Below, one piece after another: positions 46,394 to 57,573 of a stretch of 64,000 nucleotides of DNA. Every line of letters starts with the position of its first letter. Within the stretch, counting starts at the first letter, position 1. The stretch comes from Vibrio proteolyticus NBRC 13287 (lineage in GTDB: Bacteria > Pseudomonadota > Gammaproteobacteria > Enterobacterales > Vibrionaceae), in assembly GCF_000467125.1 (NCBI RefSeq), contig NZ_BATJ01000009.1, forward strand, positions 62,001 through 126,000. The letters run 5' to 3'. The notes below the pieces were generated by a model. The model saw nothing but the letters and a program-made list of their open reading frames with translations. It did no database searches and had not been told where the DNA came from. A program made the position numbers and the translations under genes.

Positions 46394-49114
46394 TTAATCG
46401 ATAGTACGCTTCACTTCAACAATTTCGAATACTTCGATTTGGTCACCAACGCGAACATCATTGTAGTTCTTAACGCCGATACCACATTCGTAACCATTCT
46501 TCACTTCGGCAACGTCATCTTTAAAGCGGCGCAGTGATTCCAGCTCACCTTCATAGATAACCACGTTATCACGCAGTACGCGGATCGGGTTGTTACGCTT
46601 GATGACACCTTCAGTAACCATACAGCCCGCAACGGCACCCAGTTTCGGTGACTTAAATACGTCACGAACTTCAGCCAGACCAATGATCTCTTGTTTGAAC
46701 TCAGGTGCCAGCATGCCGCTCATGGCCTGCTTCACTTCGTCAATCAGCTGGTAGATGATTGAGTAGTAACGCAGATCCAGGTTCTCAGTTTCGATGGTAC
46801 GACGCGCAGAGGCATCCGCACGAACGTTAAAGCCAAGAACGATAGCGTTAGACGCTGCAGCCAGTACTGCGTCCGTTTCTGTGATACCACCAACACCAGA
46901 ACCAACGATGTTGACTTTCACTTCATCAGTAGACAGTTTCACCAACGAGTCAGCGATGGCTTCAACCGAACCTTGTACGTCTGCTTTCAGAACGATGTTC
47001 AGTTCAGCAACATCACCCGCCGCCATATTAGAGAACATGTTCTCCAGTTTCGCTTTCTGTTGACGAGCCAGTTTCACTTCACGGAATTTACCTTGACGGT
47101 AGTTCGCGACTTCACGCGCTTTACGTTCATCACGGACAACTGTCGCTTCATCACCTGCCGCCGGTACACCCGACAGACCCAGGATCTCAACAGGAATCGA
47201 CGGGCCCGCTTCAGTAACTTCGTTACCCACTTCATCACGCATTGCACGAACACGGCCATATTCCTGACCACACAGAACGATGTCGCCCTTGTGCAGTGTA
47301 CCAGACTGAACCAGAACGGTAGCAACCGGACCACGACCTTTATCCAGACGAGATTCCACCACCACGCCTGATGCCATGCCTTCTTTCACAGCCGTCAGTT
47401 CCAGAACTTCCGCTTGCAGTAGGATGGTTTCCAGCAGTTGCTCGATGTTGGTTCCCTGTTTTGCAGAGATGTGAACAAACATGTTCTCACCGCCCCACTC
47501 TTCCGGAATAACATCGTACTGAGCCAGCTCGTTCTTAACGTTGTCTGGGTTCGCTTCTTCTTTGTCGATCTTGTTCACGGCAACAATCAGAGGCACACCG
47601 GCCGCTTTCGCGTGCTGGATCGCTTCTTTTGTCTGAGGCATTACGCCATCGTCTGCTGCCACGACCAGAACAACGATATCCGTTGCCTGAGCACCACGAG
47701 CACGCATAGCGGTAAACGCGGCGTGTCCAGGAGTATCCAGGAAGGTAATCATGCCGTTTGGCGTTTCAACGTGGTAAGCACCAATGTGCTGAGTAATACC
47801 ACCGGCTTCGCCTGACGCTACGTGCGCACGACGGATGTAGTCCAGAGTCGACGTCTTACCGTGGTCAACGTGACCCATGATGGTCACAACGGGTGCACGT
47901 GGTACAGACTCGGCATCGCTGTCACGATCAGACAGAACCGCTTCTTCCAGTTCGTTCTCTTTACGCAGGATAACTCTGTGACCCATTTCTTCAGCAACAA
48001 GTTGTGCTGTTTCCTGGTCAATTACCTGGTTGATCGTGGCCATTGCGCCCATTTTCATCATCACTTTGATGACTTCAGTCGCTTTCACCGACATCTTGTT
48101 CGCCAGTTCAGACAGAATGATGGTTTCACCAATCATAACATCTGACTTCGCAACGGTGGCCGTTTTGTCGAAACCGTGCTGCATTGAAGCTGGTTTCGCT
48201 GGCTTGCTCAGCTTGCCTTTACGACCGCCTTTACCGCCACGCTGGTTACGTGCGCCACGCTCTTGAGAGTCGCTCTTCGAAGACATTTTCTTGTTGCTCT
48301 TACGGCGACCGCTGCCTTCTACTTTACGATCTGCTTCATCTTCGGCTTCACGTGCGTATTGTGAAGTCGTTACATGGTAATCTGTATTTTCCATATCACC
48401 CTTTTTCTTTTCTGCAGCAGACCAACGCTCTTCGTTCTTCTGAGCCAATTCGCGCGCTTCTTCCAGCTGGCGCTGACTCTCCTCTTCAGCCTTACGCTTG
48501 GCTTCTTCTTCCCGACGACGCTTCAGCTCTTCAGCTTCTTTTCGCGCTGCTTCTTGCTTGGATTTCTCTTCAGCAGTGAGTTCACTTCCTTTATCTGACT
48601 CACGCTTCGCTTTCTCTTCAGCGTCACGTTTGGCTTTCTCTTCAGCCTCGCGTTTCGCTTTTTCTTCCGCGTCACGTTTAGCCGCTTCTTCCGCTTCACG
48701 TTTCGCTTCAGCGTCACGTTTCGCCTGCTCTTCGGCTTCACGTTTCGCTAGTTCTTCAGCTTCACGCATCGCAGCTTCTTCTGCTTCGCGTTGCGCTTCA
48801 TCTTCGATTGTACTGCGCTTAACATACGTACGTTTTTTGCGCACTTCAACCTGAACATTCTTACTTTTACCACCGCCCGCGTTCACGCTCAGTGTACTGC
48901 GGGTTTTACGTTGCAATGTTAAGCGAGTCGGGCCGGATTCACCTGACGTGTCTCCGTGCTCTTTTTTAAGGTGAGTAAGTAGTTTCTGCTTCTCATCGTC
49001 AGACACTACATCTTCACTCGCTTTGTTCATGCCAGCATCAGCAAGTTGTTCTAATAAGCGGTCAACTGGCGTACCAATTTCTTCACTCAGTGCTTTAACT
49101 GTTCTTTGTGTCAT
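46394..49114 (-). CDS. infB: Translation initiation factor IF-2
   Basis: 906-residue GTPase that places initiator tRNA on the 30S subunit. Domain order: N-terminal IF2_N ([10 protein letters not shown]), a long charged helix (about 100-235) built of degenerate repeats such as [14 protein letters not shown], a second IF2_N, then the G domain from about residue 405 with [18 protein letters not shown] and NKID, and C-terminal domains II to IV. ATG 49114 has GGGGAG well placed. Its initiator tRNA partner is encoded 2.2 kb upstream in the same direction. The repeat region is low-complexity and likely varies in length between strains. Confidence 0.98.
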   Translation of the reverse strand: MTQRTVKALSEEIGTPVDRLLEQLADAGMNKASEDVVSDDEKQKLLTHLKKEHGDTSGESGPTRLTLQRKTRSTLSVNAGGGKSKNVQVEVRKKRTYVKRSTIEDEAQREAEEAAMREAEELAKREAEEQAKRDAEAKREAEEAAKRDAEEKAKREAEEKAKRDAEEKAKRESDKGSELTAEEKSKQEAARKEAEELKRRREEEAKRKAEEESQRQLEEARELAQKNEERWSAAEKKKGDMENTDYHVTTSQYAREAEDEADRKVEGSGRRKSNKKMSSKSDSQERGARNQRGGKGGRKGKLSKPAKPASMQHGFDKTATVAKSDVMIGETIILSELANKMSVKATEVIKVMMKMGAMATINQVIDQETAQLVAEEMGHRVILRKENELEEAVLSDRDSDAESVPRAPVVTIMGHVDHGKTSTLDYIRRAHVASGEAGGITQHIGAYHVETPNGMITFLDTPGHAAFTAMRARGAQATDIVVLVVAADDGVMPQTKEAIQHAKAAGVPLIVAVNKIDKEEANPDNVKNELAQYDVIPEEWGGENMFVHISAKQGTNIEQLLETILLQAEVLELTAVKEGMASGVVVESRLDKGRGPVATVLVQSGTLHKGDIVLCGQEYGRVRAMRDEVGNEVTEAGPSIPVEILGLSGVPAAGDEATVVRDERKAREVANYRQGKFREVKLARQQKAKLENMFSNMAAGDVAELNIVLKADVQGSVEAIADSLVKLSTDEVKVNIVGSGVGGITETDAVLAAASNAIVLGFNVRADASARRTIETENLDLRYYSIIYQLIDEVKQAMSGMLAPEFKQEIIGLAEVRDVFKSPKLGAVAGCMVTEGVIKRNNPIRVLRDNVVIYEGELESLRRFKDDVAEVKNGYECGIGVKNYNDVRVGDQIEVFEIVEVKRTID

Positions 49115-49140
49115 GCCGCTTTCTCCCCTTGCTGAATTAA

Positions 49141-50628
49141 TTATGCATCTTCACCGAACCAACAAATGTTACGAGCAGCCATGATCAATTCACCTGCACG
49201 TTCTTCGGTAAGACCTTCAATACCTTCAAGATCATCAATTCCCTGATCAGCCAGATCTTCCAGTGTTACCACACCTTTGGCTGCCAGTTTAAACGCCATT
49301 TCGCGTTCCAGACCTTCCAGACCCAGCAGATCGTCCGCTGGCTCCAGGCCTTCAAAAGACTCTTCCTGTGCCAGAGCTATCGTCGTCAGTGCATCTTTTG
49401 CACGTGTACGCAGCTCTTCAATCAGATCTTCATCCAGACCTTCCACTTCAAGCAGTTCATTCACCGGAACGTACGCCACTTCTTCCAGCGTTGAGAAACC
49501 TTCCTCAACCAGAAGCTCAGCGAAGTCCTGCTCGATATCCAGGTACTTCATGAAGTTTTCAATCGACGCCTGAGACTCTTCTGCGTGTTTCTTCTGCAGA
49601 TCTTCAACGGTCATCACGTTCAGTTCCCAACCTGTCAGTTGAGACGCCAGACGGACGTTCTGACCGTTACGGCCAATCGCCTGTGCCAGGTTGTCAGCTT
49701 CCACCGCGATGTCCATCGCGTGTGCATCTTCATCAACGATGATCGACGCAACGTCAGCCGGCGCCATCGCATTAATCACAAATTGCGCTGGGTTGTCGTC
49801 CCACAGCACGATATCGATACGCTCACCACCCAGTTCACCAGAGACAGCCTGAACACGCGCACCGCGCATACCCACACACGCACCGACCGGGTCAATACGT
49901 CGGTCATTGGTTTTGACTGCGATTTTGGCGCGAGAGCCTGGATCACGTGCAGCGCCTTTCAGCTCAATGATCTCTTCAGCAATTTCAGGCACTTCCACAC
50001 GGAACAGCTCAGCCAGCATCTCAGGTTTAGAACGAGTGATGAACAGCTGGAAACCACGTGCTTCTGGTGCGACTTTGTACAACAGACCACGAACACGGTC
50101 GCCCGGACGGAAGTTTTCACGTGGCAGTTGGTCATCACGCAGGATTACCGCTTCCGCATTGCTGCCCAGATCTAAAATGATGGTGTCGCGGTTCACTTTT
50201 TTCACCACGCCAGTGACCAGATCGCCTTCGTTGTCGATGAACTGTTCAACAATTTGAGCGCGTTCAGCTTCACGAACTTTCTGTACGATCACCTGTTTCG
50301 CCGTTTGAGTGGTAATACGGTCAAACGTCACGGAGTCGATTTCGTCTTCGATGTAATCACCCAGCTCAACCGAATCATCATCATAGCGGGCCGCTTCCAG
50401 CGAAATTTCTTTGGTTGGGCTTTCTACTTCCTCTACCACCATCCAGCGGCGGAAGGTGTCGAATTCACCGGTTTTACGGTCGATAGCAACACGAACGTCA
50501 ATTTCGATTTCGTATTTCTTTTTGGTCGATGTTGCCAACGCGATTTCCAGTGCTTCGAAAATACGCTCACGAGGAACTGCTTTTTCGTTCGAAACCGCTT
50601 CAACTACCGCTAAAATCTCTTTACTCAT
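49141..50628 (-). CDS. nusA: Transcription termination/antitermination factor NusA
   Basis: 495-residue RNA polymerase-binding factor that modulates pausing, termination and antitermination. Order: N-terminal polymerase-binding domain (1-125), S1 domain (about 135-200, with [19 protein letters not shown]), two KH domains (about 230-345; [14 protein letters not shown] and [16 protein letters not shown]), and two acidic AR repeats (about 360-420 and 435-490). Length equals the E. coli protein, including the AR2 domain that contacts the polymerase alpha subunit. It follows rimP by 33 bases and precedes infB by 26. The ATG has GAGG nine bases upstream. Confidence 0.98.
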   Translation of the reverse strand: MSKEILAVVEAVSNEKAVPRERIFEALEIALATSTKKKYEIEIDVRVAIDRKTGEFDTFRRWMVVEEVESPTKEISLEAARYDDDSVELGDYIEDEIDSVTFDRITTQTAKQVIVQKVREAERAQIVEQFIDNEGDLVTGVVKKVNRDTIILDLGSNAEAVILRDDQLPRENFRPGDRVRGLLYKVAPEARGFQLFITRSKPEMLAELFRVEVPEIAEEIIELKGAARDPGSRAKIAVKTNDRRIDPVGACVGMRGARVQAVSGELGGERIDIVLWDDNPAQFVINAMAPADVASIIVDEDAHAMDIAVEADNLAQAIGRNGQNVRLASQLTGWELNVMTVEDLQKKHAEESQASIENFMKYLDIEQDFAELLVEEGFSTLEEVAYVPVNELLEVEGLDEDLIEELRTRAKDALTTIALAQEESFEGLEPADDLLGLEGLEREMAFKLAAKGVVTLEDLADQGIDDLEGIEGLTEERAGELIMAARNICWFGEDA

Positions 50629-50661
50629 TTTTCTAGCCTCTAAGCTTTTATTTTTAGGGAC

Positions 50662-51117
50662 CTAAAATTTAGGGATAAGGTTCGCTTTAGAAATGTTGCT
50701 CAAAGCAAACTGTTCTTCTGCCCCGTCTACGGTGACAGACACGATTTCACCATCAACAGAGTGGATCACTCCCTTCCATTTGCGGCGGTTGCCAACGGGC
50801 ATTTTCAAAACGATGTTTACCTCGTGACCAATAAACTGTTCGTAGTGTGCTGCTTTAAATAGTGGTCTTTCCAGACCAGGAGAGGACACTTCCAGGTTAT
50901 AAGCCACTGAAATTGGATCTTCAACGTCCAGCACAGCGCTAACCTGATGGCTAACTTCTGCACAGTCGTCTACGTTAATGCCATTTTCATGGTCGATGTA
51001 AATACGTAACGTTGAATGTTCGCCTGCGCGAATAAATTCTAATCCAACCAACTCGTAGCCTGAGGCTGCGACAGGCGCGTCAAGCATTTCAGTAAGTTGT
51101 CTTTCTAAGCCAGTCAT
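50662..51117 (-). CDS. rimP: Ribosome maturation factor RimP
   Basis: 151-residue protein for 30S subunit assembly. The N-terminal domain has [23 protein letters not shown] and the [14 protein letters not shown] motif; the C-terminal SH3-like domain carries [15 protein letters not shown] and [20 protein letters not shown] 51117 is preceded by GGAG. It is the first protein gene of the nusA-infB operon and lies downstream of tRNA-fMet with two hairpins between, the same plan as metY-rimP-nusA-infB in E. coli. Confidence 0.97.
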   Translation of the reverse strand: MTGLERQLTEMLDAPVAASGYELVGLEFIRAGEHSTLRIYIDHENGINVDDCAEVSHQVSAVLDVEDPISVAYNLEVSSPGLERPLFKAAHYEQFIGHEVNIVLKMPVGNRRKWKGVIHSVDGEIVSVTVDGAEEQFALSNISKANLIPKF

Positions 51118-51135
51118 TTAAACCACTCCAGAAAC

Positions 51136-51155
51136 AAAAAAAGGGCTCAGAGCCC
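51136..51155 (-). terminator. Intrinsic terminator/attenuator in front of rimP
   Basis: GGGCT / AGCCC stem with a 3-base loop, then a seven-base T-run on the minus strand, about 20 bases before the rimP ATG. It is the second of two hairpins after the tRNAs, so some transcripts must read through or start between them. Confidence 0.75.
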
Positions 51156-51208
51156 AATTTCAATTCCAAGCAACACCTGAATTCCGAACGTGCAGAAATT
51201 CAGATAAC

Positions 51209-51235
51209 AAAAAACCCCGAAAGTCGGGGTTTTTT
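51209..51235 (-). terminator. Intrinsic terminator after tRNA-fMet
   Basis: CCCCGA / TCGGGG stem, loop of 3, A-run and T-run on opposite sides. It lies about 95 bases downstream of the tRNA 3' end on the minus strand. Confidence 0.88.
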
Positions 51236-51329
51236 GTTGCTGGACCCTGATACGTTAAATACTAGTGTATTTAACTCACAGTGCGCATTCGACACTGTGC
51301 AAACTTGTCCACGAATCCGTGAAAGGATT

Positions 51330-51406
<77 letters not shown>

Positions 51407-51461
51407 TCCGACTTGCTGTGCATTATACGCTCAACAAGGTGATTTACAAGTTTGTAAATAA

Positions 51462-51545
51462 TGGTGCCGAGAGAGGGACTCGAACCCTCACACCTAAGGC
51501 ACTAGCACCTCATGCTAGCGTGTCTACCAATTTCACCATCTCGGC
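51462..51545 (-). tRNA. tRNA-Leu (anticodon GAG)
   Basis: 84 bases with encoded CCA; acceptor stem GCCGAGA / TCTCGGC. The anticodon arm is CTAGC-ATGAGGT-GCTAG, giving GAG at 34-36, and a long variable arm as expected for leucine. In E. coli leuU (GAG) also follows secG, supporting the assignment. Confidence 0.95.
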
Positions 51546-51560
51546 ATCAAACTTTGCAGC

Positions 51561-51899
51561 TTATTGAGGGATTTCGTCACTCGGCTTAGCCGGTACATCA
51601 CTCGCTGCATCATCAACTTTCTTCTCAATAACCTGACCTTGACTTGGGTCAGCAAACTGAGATTCAACTTTATGGGTAGACATGTTACCCAGTACCAAGC
51701 TGATGACAAAGAATACGGTTGCAAAAATTGCAGTCATTCGGGTTAGGAAGTTACCAGAGCCGCTTGCACCAAACACTGTGTTTGAAGCGCCAGCACCGAA
51801 TGAGGCTCCCATATCTGCGCCTTTACCTTGCTGAATCAACACCAGGCCAATTACACCAAGCGCTGCCAACAGGTAAATCACAAGTAGAACTGTAAACAT
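51561..51899 (-). CDS. secG: Preprotein translocase subunit SecG
   Basis: 112-residue inner-membrane subunit of the SecYEG channel. Two transmembrane helices (MFTVLLVIYLLAALGVIGLVLI, in two parts, and TAIFATVFFVISLVLGN) flank the conserved QQGKGADMGASFGAGASNTVFG loop and GSGNFLTRM. ATG 51899 with GGTGG upstream gives the family start; an in-frame extension to 52055 has no counterpart. The polar C-terminus ends in KPSDEIPQ, like E. coli (PTSDIPN). It lies 15 bases from tRNA-Leu and is probably cotranscribed with it. Confidence 0.95.
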   Translation of the reverse strand: MFTVLLVIYLLAALGVIGLVLIQQGKGADMGASFGAGASNTVFGASGSGNFLTRMTAIFATVFFVISLVLGNMSTHKVESQFADPSQGQVIEKKVDDAASDVPAKPSDEIPQ

Positions 51900-52061
51900 A
51901 TTTCCACCTATGTTCCAAATTGTTGAGCCAGCGCCGCTCTGGAAAGATTCCGGAACAAGGCTAGCGGCCTCCACTACCGAAGGCGGAGCAATACTAGCGA
52001 AAGCCATGTTATCTGACAAGAGGAAATTGACAAAAAAGCTTAACTCTTCGGTCAAACGGTC

Positions 52062-52098
52062 AAAAAAAGGGCAAAAGCAGCAATCAGTTACCCTTTTG
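52062..52098 (-). terminator. Possible weak terminator in the glmM-secG gap
   Basis: AAAAGGG / CCCTTTT arms (52065-52071 and 52091-52097) with a 19-base loop and a following T-run on the minus strand. The gap 51900-52156 shows nothing else convincing apart from the likely secG promoter. Confidence 0.3.
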
Positions 52099-52156
52099 TC
52101 TCCCGAGTCGCTCTCCTTCTTAAAGGACGCTCTCGCTTAACGTCAACCTTTTACCG

Positions 52157-53497
52157 TCAGCAACTGGCCTTGACCGCAGCGGCAATCTTCAGAGCCGACG
52201 CCTTCACCAGCTCAGCATCTTCCCCTTCCACCATCACACGGATCAGCGGCTCGGTACCGGATTTACGCAGCAGAACTCGGCCTTTATCACCCAATTCGTT
52301 TTCCACTTGTTCCACCGCAGCGATGACCGCTGCCGCTTCCAATGGGTTGGAGTCGCCAGCAAAACGGACATTCTCCAGCACTTGAGGATACAGGGTCATT
52401 CCCTGAGACAGCTCATGCAAGGTCATGTCGCTGCCAACGACCGAAGCCAGCACCTGCAACGCAGCCACAATCGCGTCACCAGTGGTGACTTTATCCAGTA
52501 AAATAACGTGTCCGGAATTTTCCGCGCCGATCTTCCAGCCTTTTTCCTGCAACTGCTCCATCACATAACGATCGCCCACGGCAGCGCGGACAAACGGAAT
52601 GCCGAGCTGCTTCAAGCCGTTTTCCATTCCCAGATTAGTCATCAGCGTACCAACAACCCCACCTTTGAGCTCGCCACGGCGCAGCGCATCGCGTGCAATG
52701 ATGTATGCGATCTGGTCACCATCCACTTTGTTGCCCAGATGATCGACCATGATGATGCGATCGCCATCACCATCGAACGCCAGCCCCAGATCCGCCCCTT
52801 CAGCCACAACACGTTGCTGCAGGGCTTTCACATCAGTAGCCCCTACCTGATCGTTGATGTTGGTGCCATTGGGTTCAACGCCCATGGTGACGATGTCCGC
52901 ACCCAGCTCCGTAAACACACTCGGAGCAATATGATACGTGGCGCCATGCGCACAATCGACGACGATTTTCAGTTTTTCCAGACTCAATTGAGACGGAAAG
53001 GTACTCTTACAAAACTCAATGTAACGGCCAGCAGCGTCATTCAGGCGCGCCGCTTTACCCAGCATCGCCGACTCCACACACTCAATGTCTTTGTCCAGCT
53101 CTTCTTCGATCGCCAGCTCAACGTCATCGGGTAACTTAGTGCCTTCAGAGGAGAAAAATTTAATCCCGTTGTCGTAATACGGGTTGTGCGATGCAGAGAT
53201 GACAATACCAGCTTCCGCACGGAATGTCTGGGTCAGATACGCCACAGCCGGCGTCGGCATCGGGCCGGTAAAAATGGCTTTCAGCCCCGCCGCTGCCAGG
53301 CCCGCTTCCAGAGCGGATTCCAGCATGTATCCCGAGATACGGGTATCTTTACCAATGATAACTTTTTTCGTGCCTTGTTTAGCCAGTACACGGCCGGCAG
53401 CCCAACCAAGCTTAAGTACAAAATCCGGCGTGATCGGGTATTGACCTACCTTGCCACGTACGCCGTCCGTACCGAAATAGCGTCTTTTATCAGACAT
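52157..53497 (-). CDS. glmM: Phosphoglucosamine mutase
   Basis: 446-residue enzyme interconverting glucosamine-6-phosphate and glucosamine-1-phosphate for cell-wall and LPS synthesis. The N-terminal [14 protein letters not shown], the active-site phosphoserine in [15 protein letters not shown] (Ser about residue 102), the metal loop DGDGDRI and C-terminal [15 protein letters not shown] are all present. ATG 53497 has AAGGA upstream. It follows folP by 33 bases in an ftsH-folP-glmM set conserved with E. coli. Confidence 0.98.
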   Translation of the reverse strand: MSDKRRYFGTDGVRGKVGQYPITPDFVLKLGWAAGRVLAKQGTKKVIIGKDTRISGYMLESALEAGLAAAGLKAIFTGPMPTPAVAYLTQTFRAEAGIVISASHNPYYDNGIKFFSSEGTKLPDDVELAIEEELDKDIECVESAMLGKAARLNDAAGRYIEFCKSTFPSQLSLEKLKIVVDCAHGATYHIAPSVFTELGADIVTMGVEPNGTNINDQVGATDVKALQQRVVAEGADLGLAFDGDGDRIIMVDHLGNKVDGDQIAYIIARDALRRGELKGGVVGTLMTNLGMENGLKQLGIPFVRAAVGDRYVMEQLQEKGWKIGAENSGHVILLDKVTTGDAIVAALQVLASVVGSDMTLHELSQGMTLYPQVLENVRFAGDSNPLEAAAVIAAVEQVENELGDKGRVLLRKSGTEPLIRVMVEGEDAELVKASALKIAAAVKASC

Positions 53498-53530
53498 ACG
53501 GTTTCCTTCATTATTATTGTGCTGTGAATC

Positions 53531-54361
53531 TTAGCGATTGCTCAAAGTTGCCTCGACAACCCGCATCGCTTCCAGCGTCTCTTCGAAATCATGGACACGA
53601 ATGATATGTGCCCCTTTCATCGCGGCAATGCTGGCACAAGTCACACTGCTCACCATGCAGTCCGCCGGTTGCTTGTCCAGCAACTTGAAGATCATCGATT
53701 TGCGTGACATTCCCGCCAGAATAGGCAAACCAAACTTATGAAACTCTTCAAGGTGCGCCAGTAGATGATAATTATGTTCAACGGTTTTGCCAAAGCCAAA
53801 TCCGGGATCCAGAATTAATTGCTCTTTTTTGATCCCTGCCGCTTCACATGCCGCCACGCGTTCCTCAAGAAACGCCGCCACTTCACTCAGCACATCTTCG
53901 TAGTGAGGGTGAGCTTGCATGGTGCGTGGTTGCCCCTGCATGTGCATCAGACAAACAGGTACCTGAGCCTGCGCCGCGACCTCCAGAGCACCTGGCTCTC
54001 GTAATGCCCGGATATCGTTAATTAAATCGGCCCCAGCCGCAACGGCCTGGCGCATCACTTCCGCTTTACTGGTATCGACTGAGATCCAGACATCGTATTG
54101 CTGACGAATGGCACGGATCACCGGAATCACCCGCTCCAGTTCATCTTCCAGTGTCACTTCCGGCGCCCCGGGGCGGGTAGACTCACCACCAATATCGATG
54201 ATGGTGACACCGGCATCGATCATGCGCCTGACGCGTTCTAATGCGGAGTCAATCGAGTTAAATTGGCCCCCGTCAGAAAACGAGTCCGGGGTCACATTAA
54301 GAATCCCCATTACCTGAGGACGGCTCAAATCGAGCGTTTTATTATTTGCTGAGATTTTCAT
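53531..54361 (-). CDS. folP: Dihydropteroate synthase
   Basis: 276-residue TIM-barrel enzyme that joins p-aminobenzoate and dihydropterin pyrophosphate; the sulfonamide target. Motifs in order: VMGILNVTPDSFSDGG, DIGGESTRPGA, SVDTSKAEV, LINDIRAL, LILDPGFGFGKT and GMSRKSM. All sequence landmarks are intact. The start ATG 54361 sits only ten bases after the T-run of the ftsH terminator, with no recognisable Shine-Dalgarno between, so its expression depends on read-through or an unusual initiation. glmM follows 33 bases later. Confidence 0.96.
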   Translation of the reverse strand: MKISANNKTLDLSRPQVMGILNVTPDSFSDGGQFNSIDSALERVRRMIDAGVTIIDIGGESTRPGAPEVTLEDELERVIPVIRAIRQQYDVWISVDTSKAEVMRQAVAAGADLINDIRALREPGALEVAAQAQVPVCLMHMQGQPRTMQAHPHYEDVLSEVAAFLEERVAACEAAGIKKEQLILDPGFGFGKTVEHNYHLLAHLEEFHKFGLPILAGMSRKSMIFKLLDKQPADCMVSSVTCASIAAMKGAHIIRVHDFEETLEAMRVVEATLSNR

Positions 54362-54370
54362 TTTAAATAC

Positions 54371-54396
54371 AAAAACCCCGAGTTGCCTCGGGGTTT
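54371..54396 (-). terminator. Intrinsic terminator between ftsH and folP
   Basis: CCCCGAG / CTCGGGG stem with a TTGC loop and T-run on the minus strand. It ends ten bases before the folP start codon. Confidence 0.9.
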
Positions 54397-54412
54397 GATC
54401 AGTAGACTAAAA

Positions 54413-56341
54413 TTATTCGGTATCTTTGTCTTCAGACGGTGCGCTGTCCTGCTGGGCTTTTTCTGCGGCAGGCTCAGCTTTCTCTTCCGGCTGTTTTTCA
54501 GCCTTGGCTCGCTCCTGATCCGCCCAGCCAGCTGGCTCACGAATCTCATCTTTGCGCGCCATCAAATCATCAATCTGACCTGCATCGATGGTTTCATATT
54601 TCATCAACGCGTCTTTCATCGAGTGCATGATATCCATGTTTTCTTCCAGGATACGCTTCGCCCGATCATAGTTGCGATCAATGATACTGCGCACTTCGTC
54701 GTCAATCAGTTTGGCGGTGTCATCTGACATATGCTTAGTCTGCGTCACGCTGCGACCCAAGAATACCTCGCCTTCGTCTTCAGCGTACAACAGAGGACCC
54801 AGTTTTTCCGAGAAGCCCCATTGTGTGACCATCTTACGAGCGATGTCCGTTGCACGTTCGATATCGTTCGAGGCACCGGTCGATACTTTGGCCGGACCAT
54901 AAATCAGCTCTTCCGCCAAACGGCCGCCATACAAGCTGGAAATCATCGACTCCAGATGCTGACGCGACATGCTGATGCGGTCTTGCTCAGGCAGGTACAT
55001 GGTTACACCCAAGGCACGGCCACGAGGAATGATCGACACTTTATAAACAGGATCGTGTTCAGGCACCAGACGACCGACGATCGCGTGGCCCGCTTCATGG
55101 TACGCAGTAGACTCTTTAACCTCTTCCGACATCACCATTGAACGGCGCTCGGCGCCCATCATGATTTTGTCTTTTGCCAGTTCGAACTCAACCATGGAAA
55201 CGTTACGCTTGTTACCACGTGCAGCAAACAGCGCCGCTTCGTTCACCAGGTTTGCCAAATCGGCACCCGAGAAGCCAGGTGTACCACGGGCAATCAGAGA
55301 CGGTTCAACGTCACCAGCCAGAGGAACTTTACGCATGTGCACTTTCAGGATTTGCTCACGGCCACGTACATCTGGCAGGCCCACAACGACTTGACGGTCA
55401 AATCGGCCAGGACGCAACAACGCCGGATCCAGTACATCCGGACGGTTTGTCGCCGCAATCACGATGATACCTTCGTTGCCTTCGAAACCATCCATTTCAA
55501 CCAGCATCTGGTTGAGCGTTTGCTCACGTTCATCGTGACCACCGCCCACACCAGCACCACGCTGACGACCGACGGCATCAATCTCATCGATAAAGATAAT
55601 ACAAGGGGCGGCTTTCTTAGCCTGGTCGAACATATCACGTACCCGTGATGCACCAACGCCGACGAACATTTCGACAAAGTCAGAACCCGAAATCGTAAAG
55701 AACGGCACTTTCGCTTCACCGGCAATGGCTTTTGCCAGCAAAGTTTTACCCGTGCCCGGAGGGCCGACCATCAGAACACCCGTTGGGATCTTACCACCCA
55801 GTTTCTGGAAACGGCTCGGATCTCGCAGGTAATCGACCAGCTCTTTCACATCTTCTTTGGCTTCATCACAGCCAGCAACGTCGTTAAAAGTGGTTTTGAT
55901 CTGCTCTTCACTCATCATGCGAGCCTTGCTCTTACCAAACGACATCGCGCCTTTGCCGCCGCCGCCCTGCATCTGACGCATGAAGAAAATCCACACACCG
56001 ATTAGCAGGATCATCGGGAACCACGAAATAAAGATGGTTCCGAGTAAACTTTGTTCTTCTGGAGGTGTGCCTTGTACTTTCACGTTCTGGTTGATCAGAT
56101 CGTCCAGCAGTTTCTGGTCGTACACAGGCATATAAGTCACGTAACGCGCGCTACCACCACGACGAGTGAATGAAATCTCTCGCTCTTTAAAGGTTGCTTC
56201 CTGGATCTGGCCTTGGCCAACTTCCTGCACAAATGTGGTGTAATCTACTGTTCTGCCGTTACTGTCACCAGGACCGAAGCTCTGGAATACCGACATCAAT
56301 ACTACAGCGATGACGAGCCACAGAATTAAATTTTTTGCCAT
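54413..56341 (-). CDS. ftsH: ATP-dependent zinc metalloprotease FtsH
   Basis: 642-residue inner-membrane AAA+ protease that degrades LpxC, sigma-32 and damaged membrane proteins. Two transmembrane helices (about 4-22 and 98-118) flank a periplasmic domain. The AAA module has [19 protein letters not shown] and the second region of homology [19 protein letters not shown]; the zinc site HEAGH (about 414-418) follows. ATG 56341 matches the E. coli N-terminus ([20 protein letters not shown] is identical); a TTG three codons upstream is in frame. The C-terminal tail after PAGWADQE is long, acidic and low-complexity, and unlike E. coli. It lies downstream of rlmE. Confidence 0.97.
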   Translation of the reverse strand: MAKNLILWLVIAVVLMSVFQSFGPGDSNGRTVDYTTFVQEVGQGQIQEATFKEREISFTRRGGSARYVTYMPVYDQKLLDDLINQNVKVQGTPPEEQSLLGTIFISWFPMILLIGVWIFFMRQMQGGGGKGAMSFGKSKARMMSEEQIKTTFNDVAGCDEAKEDVKELVDYLRDPSRFQKLGGKIPTGVLMVGPPGTGKTLLAKAIAGEAKVPFFTISGSDFVEMFVGVGASRVRDMFDQAKKAAPCIIFIDEIDAVGRQRGAGVGGGHDEREQTLNQMLVEMDGFEGNEGIIVIAATNRPDVLDPALLRPGRFDRQVVVGLPDVRGREQILKVHMRKVPLAGDVEPSLIARGTPGFSGADLANLVNEAALFAARGNKRNVSMVEFELAKDKIMMGAERRSMVMSEEVKESTAYHEAGHAIVGRLVPEHDPVYKVSIIPRGRALGVTMYLPEQDRISMSRQHLESMISSLYGGRLAEELIYGPAKVSTGASNDIERATDIARKMVTQWGFSEKLGPLLYAEDEGEVFLGRSVTQTKHMSDDTAKLIDDEVRSIIDRNYDRAKRILEENMDIMHSMKDALMKYETIDAGQIDDLMARKDEIREPAGWADQERAKAEKQPEEKAEPAAEKAQQDSAPSEDKDTE

Positions 56342-56449
56342 GTCACTCAAGGTGTCAGCCTCGCGATAACTAATTGTAATTAAAGGTAGGGTACTACAGT
56401 TTGTAACCTGTAGCTATAGTGTTAACTTTTGCCACGGGCAGCGAAATGG

Positions 56450-57079
56450 TTACCCTTTGTAACCGGTTGCTACGATGTAAACTTCACGCGATCTTGCCCG
56501 GGAAGAATCCGGTTTACGGATTTTGACGGCCCTGAACATATCCCGCACGTCTTTTACGTACTGGTCAAATCCTTCCCCCTGGAAGACTTTCACCACAAAG
56601 CTACCATTAGGCGCCAGAACTTGTCGACACATATCGAGCGCAAGCTCGACCAGGTACATCGCTCTTGGCTGGTCGACCGACAGGTTACCGGCCATATTCG
56701 GCGCCATATCAGACATTACTACGTCAACCATGTCAGGCTGGATTCGTTCAAGCAGCGCGTCCAGGACAGATTCTTCACGAAAATCGCCCTGCAGAAACGC
56801 GACTCCTGCAATTGAGTCCATTGGCAGAATGTCACAGGCAATCACCTGACCTTCTTCACCAACGATCCCCGCCGCATACTGAGACCATCCACCCGGAGCC
56901 GCACCGAGGTCAACCACGGTCATGCCCGATTTCAACAGCTTGTCTTTATTCTGAATCTCTTCAATTTTGAAGATAGCACGTGAGCGATAGCCTTTCTTCT
57001 TGGCTTCGTTGACGTATTTATCATCAAAATGCTCTTTCAACCAACGGCCAGAGCTTGCCGAATGCTTCTGTTTACTCAT
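56450..57079 (-). CDS. rlmE: 23S rRNA (uridine(2552)-2'-O)-methyltransferase
   Basis: 209-residue SAM-dependent methyltransferase (FtsJ/RrmJ) that methylates U2552 in the A loop of 23S rRNA. N-terminal [26 protein letters not shown], in two blocks, and the SAM loop [15 protein letters not shown] (about 59-73), then [13 protein letters not shown] with the catalytic Asp (about 124), and [11 protein letters not shown] with the catalytic Lys. ATG 57079 has AGGAA just upstream. The rlmE-ftsH pairing is highly conserved; the two are 108 bases apart here. Divergent from yhbY. Confidence 0.97.
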   Translation of the reverse strand: MSKQKHSASSGRWLKEHFDDKYVNEAKKKGYRSRAIFKIEEIQNKDKLLKSGMTVVDLGAAPGGWSQYAAGIVGEEGQVIACDILPMDSIAGVAFLQGDFREESVLDALLERIQPDMVDVVMSDMAPNMAGNLSVDQPRAMYLVELALDMCRQVLAPNGSFVVKVFQGEGFDQYVKDVRDMFRAVKIRKPDSSRARSREVYIVATGYKG

Positions 57080-57203
57080 TCAATTCCTAACTAACAAGCC
57101 TCTACCCTAATAAAGAAAGTATGGTAGAAAATATAGTCTTCATGGATAGATGGCGTTAAAATGGTATTTTTCAACCCTAATAGTAAATAAAATTGGCCGC
57201 GTA

Positions 57204-57500
57204 ATGAACCTAAGCACCAAACAAAAGCAGCATCTAAAGGGCCTGGCACACAACCTTAAACCGGTTGTGCTGATGGGCGCAAACGGACTTACTGAAGCTG
57301 TTCTGGCGGAAATCGAAATCGCTCTGGACCACCATGAGCTGATCAAAGTCAAAGTCGCTTCTGAAGATCGTGAGACAAAGAACCTGATTGTTGACGCCGT
57401 GGTTCGCGAAACTGGCGCAGAAAAAGTCCAGGTAATCGGTAAGACCCTGGTCCTGTATCGCCAAAGCGAAGCGCGCAAAATCGAACTGCCGCGCAAATAA
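57204..57500 (+). CDS. yhbY: RNA-binding CRM-domain protein YhbY
   Basis: 98-residue CRM-domain (CRS1/YhbY) protein associated with pre-50S particles. MNLSTKQKQHLKGLAHNLKP, the GANG loop in VVLMGANGLTEAVL, and the final IGKTLVLYRQSEARKIELPR are typical. Start ATG 57204 follows the family; in-frame codons back to 57150 are not conserved. The Shine-Dalgarno is weak. It is divergent from rlmE and convergent with greA, the same gene order as E. coli. Confidence 0.94.
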   Translation: MNLSTKQKQHLKGLAHNLKPVVLMGANGLTEAVLAEIEIALDHHELIKVKVASEDRETKNLIVDAVVRETGAEKVQVIGKTLVLYRQSEARKIELPRK

Positions 57501-57526
57501 TCCCAACTGGCTTCGGCTAGAAAGAG

Positions 57527-57553
57527 AAAAAGGTCGCAAACGCGACCTTTTTT
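57527..57553. terminator. Bidirectional terminator between yhbY and greA
   Basis: AGGTCGC / GCGACCT stem with an AAAC loop, A-run on the left and T-run on the right, between convergent genes. Confidence 0.92.
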
Positions 57554-57573
57554 CATCTCTGAACAAAGGAGTA

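Noticed and set aside
48560..48830. Regular short DNA repeats in infB, considered as CRISPR or minisatellite
   Set aside because: They are in frame, degenerate, lack spacers and encode the known charged helix of IF-2.
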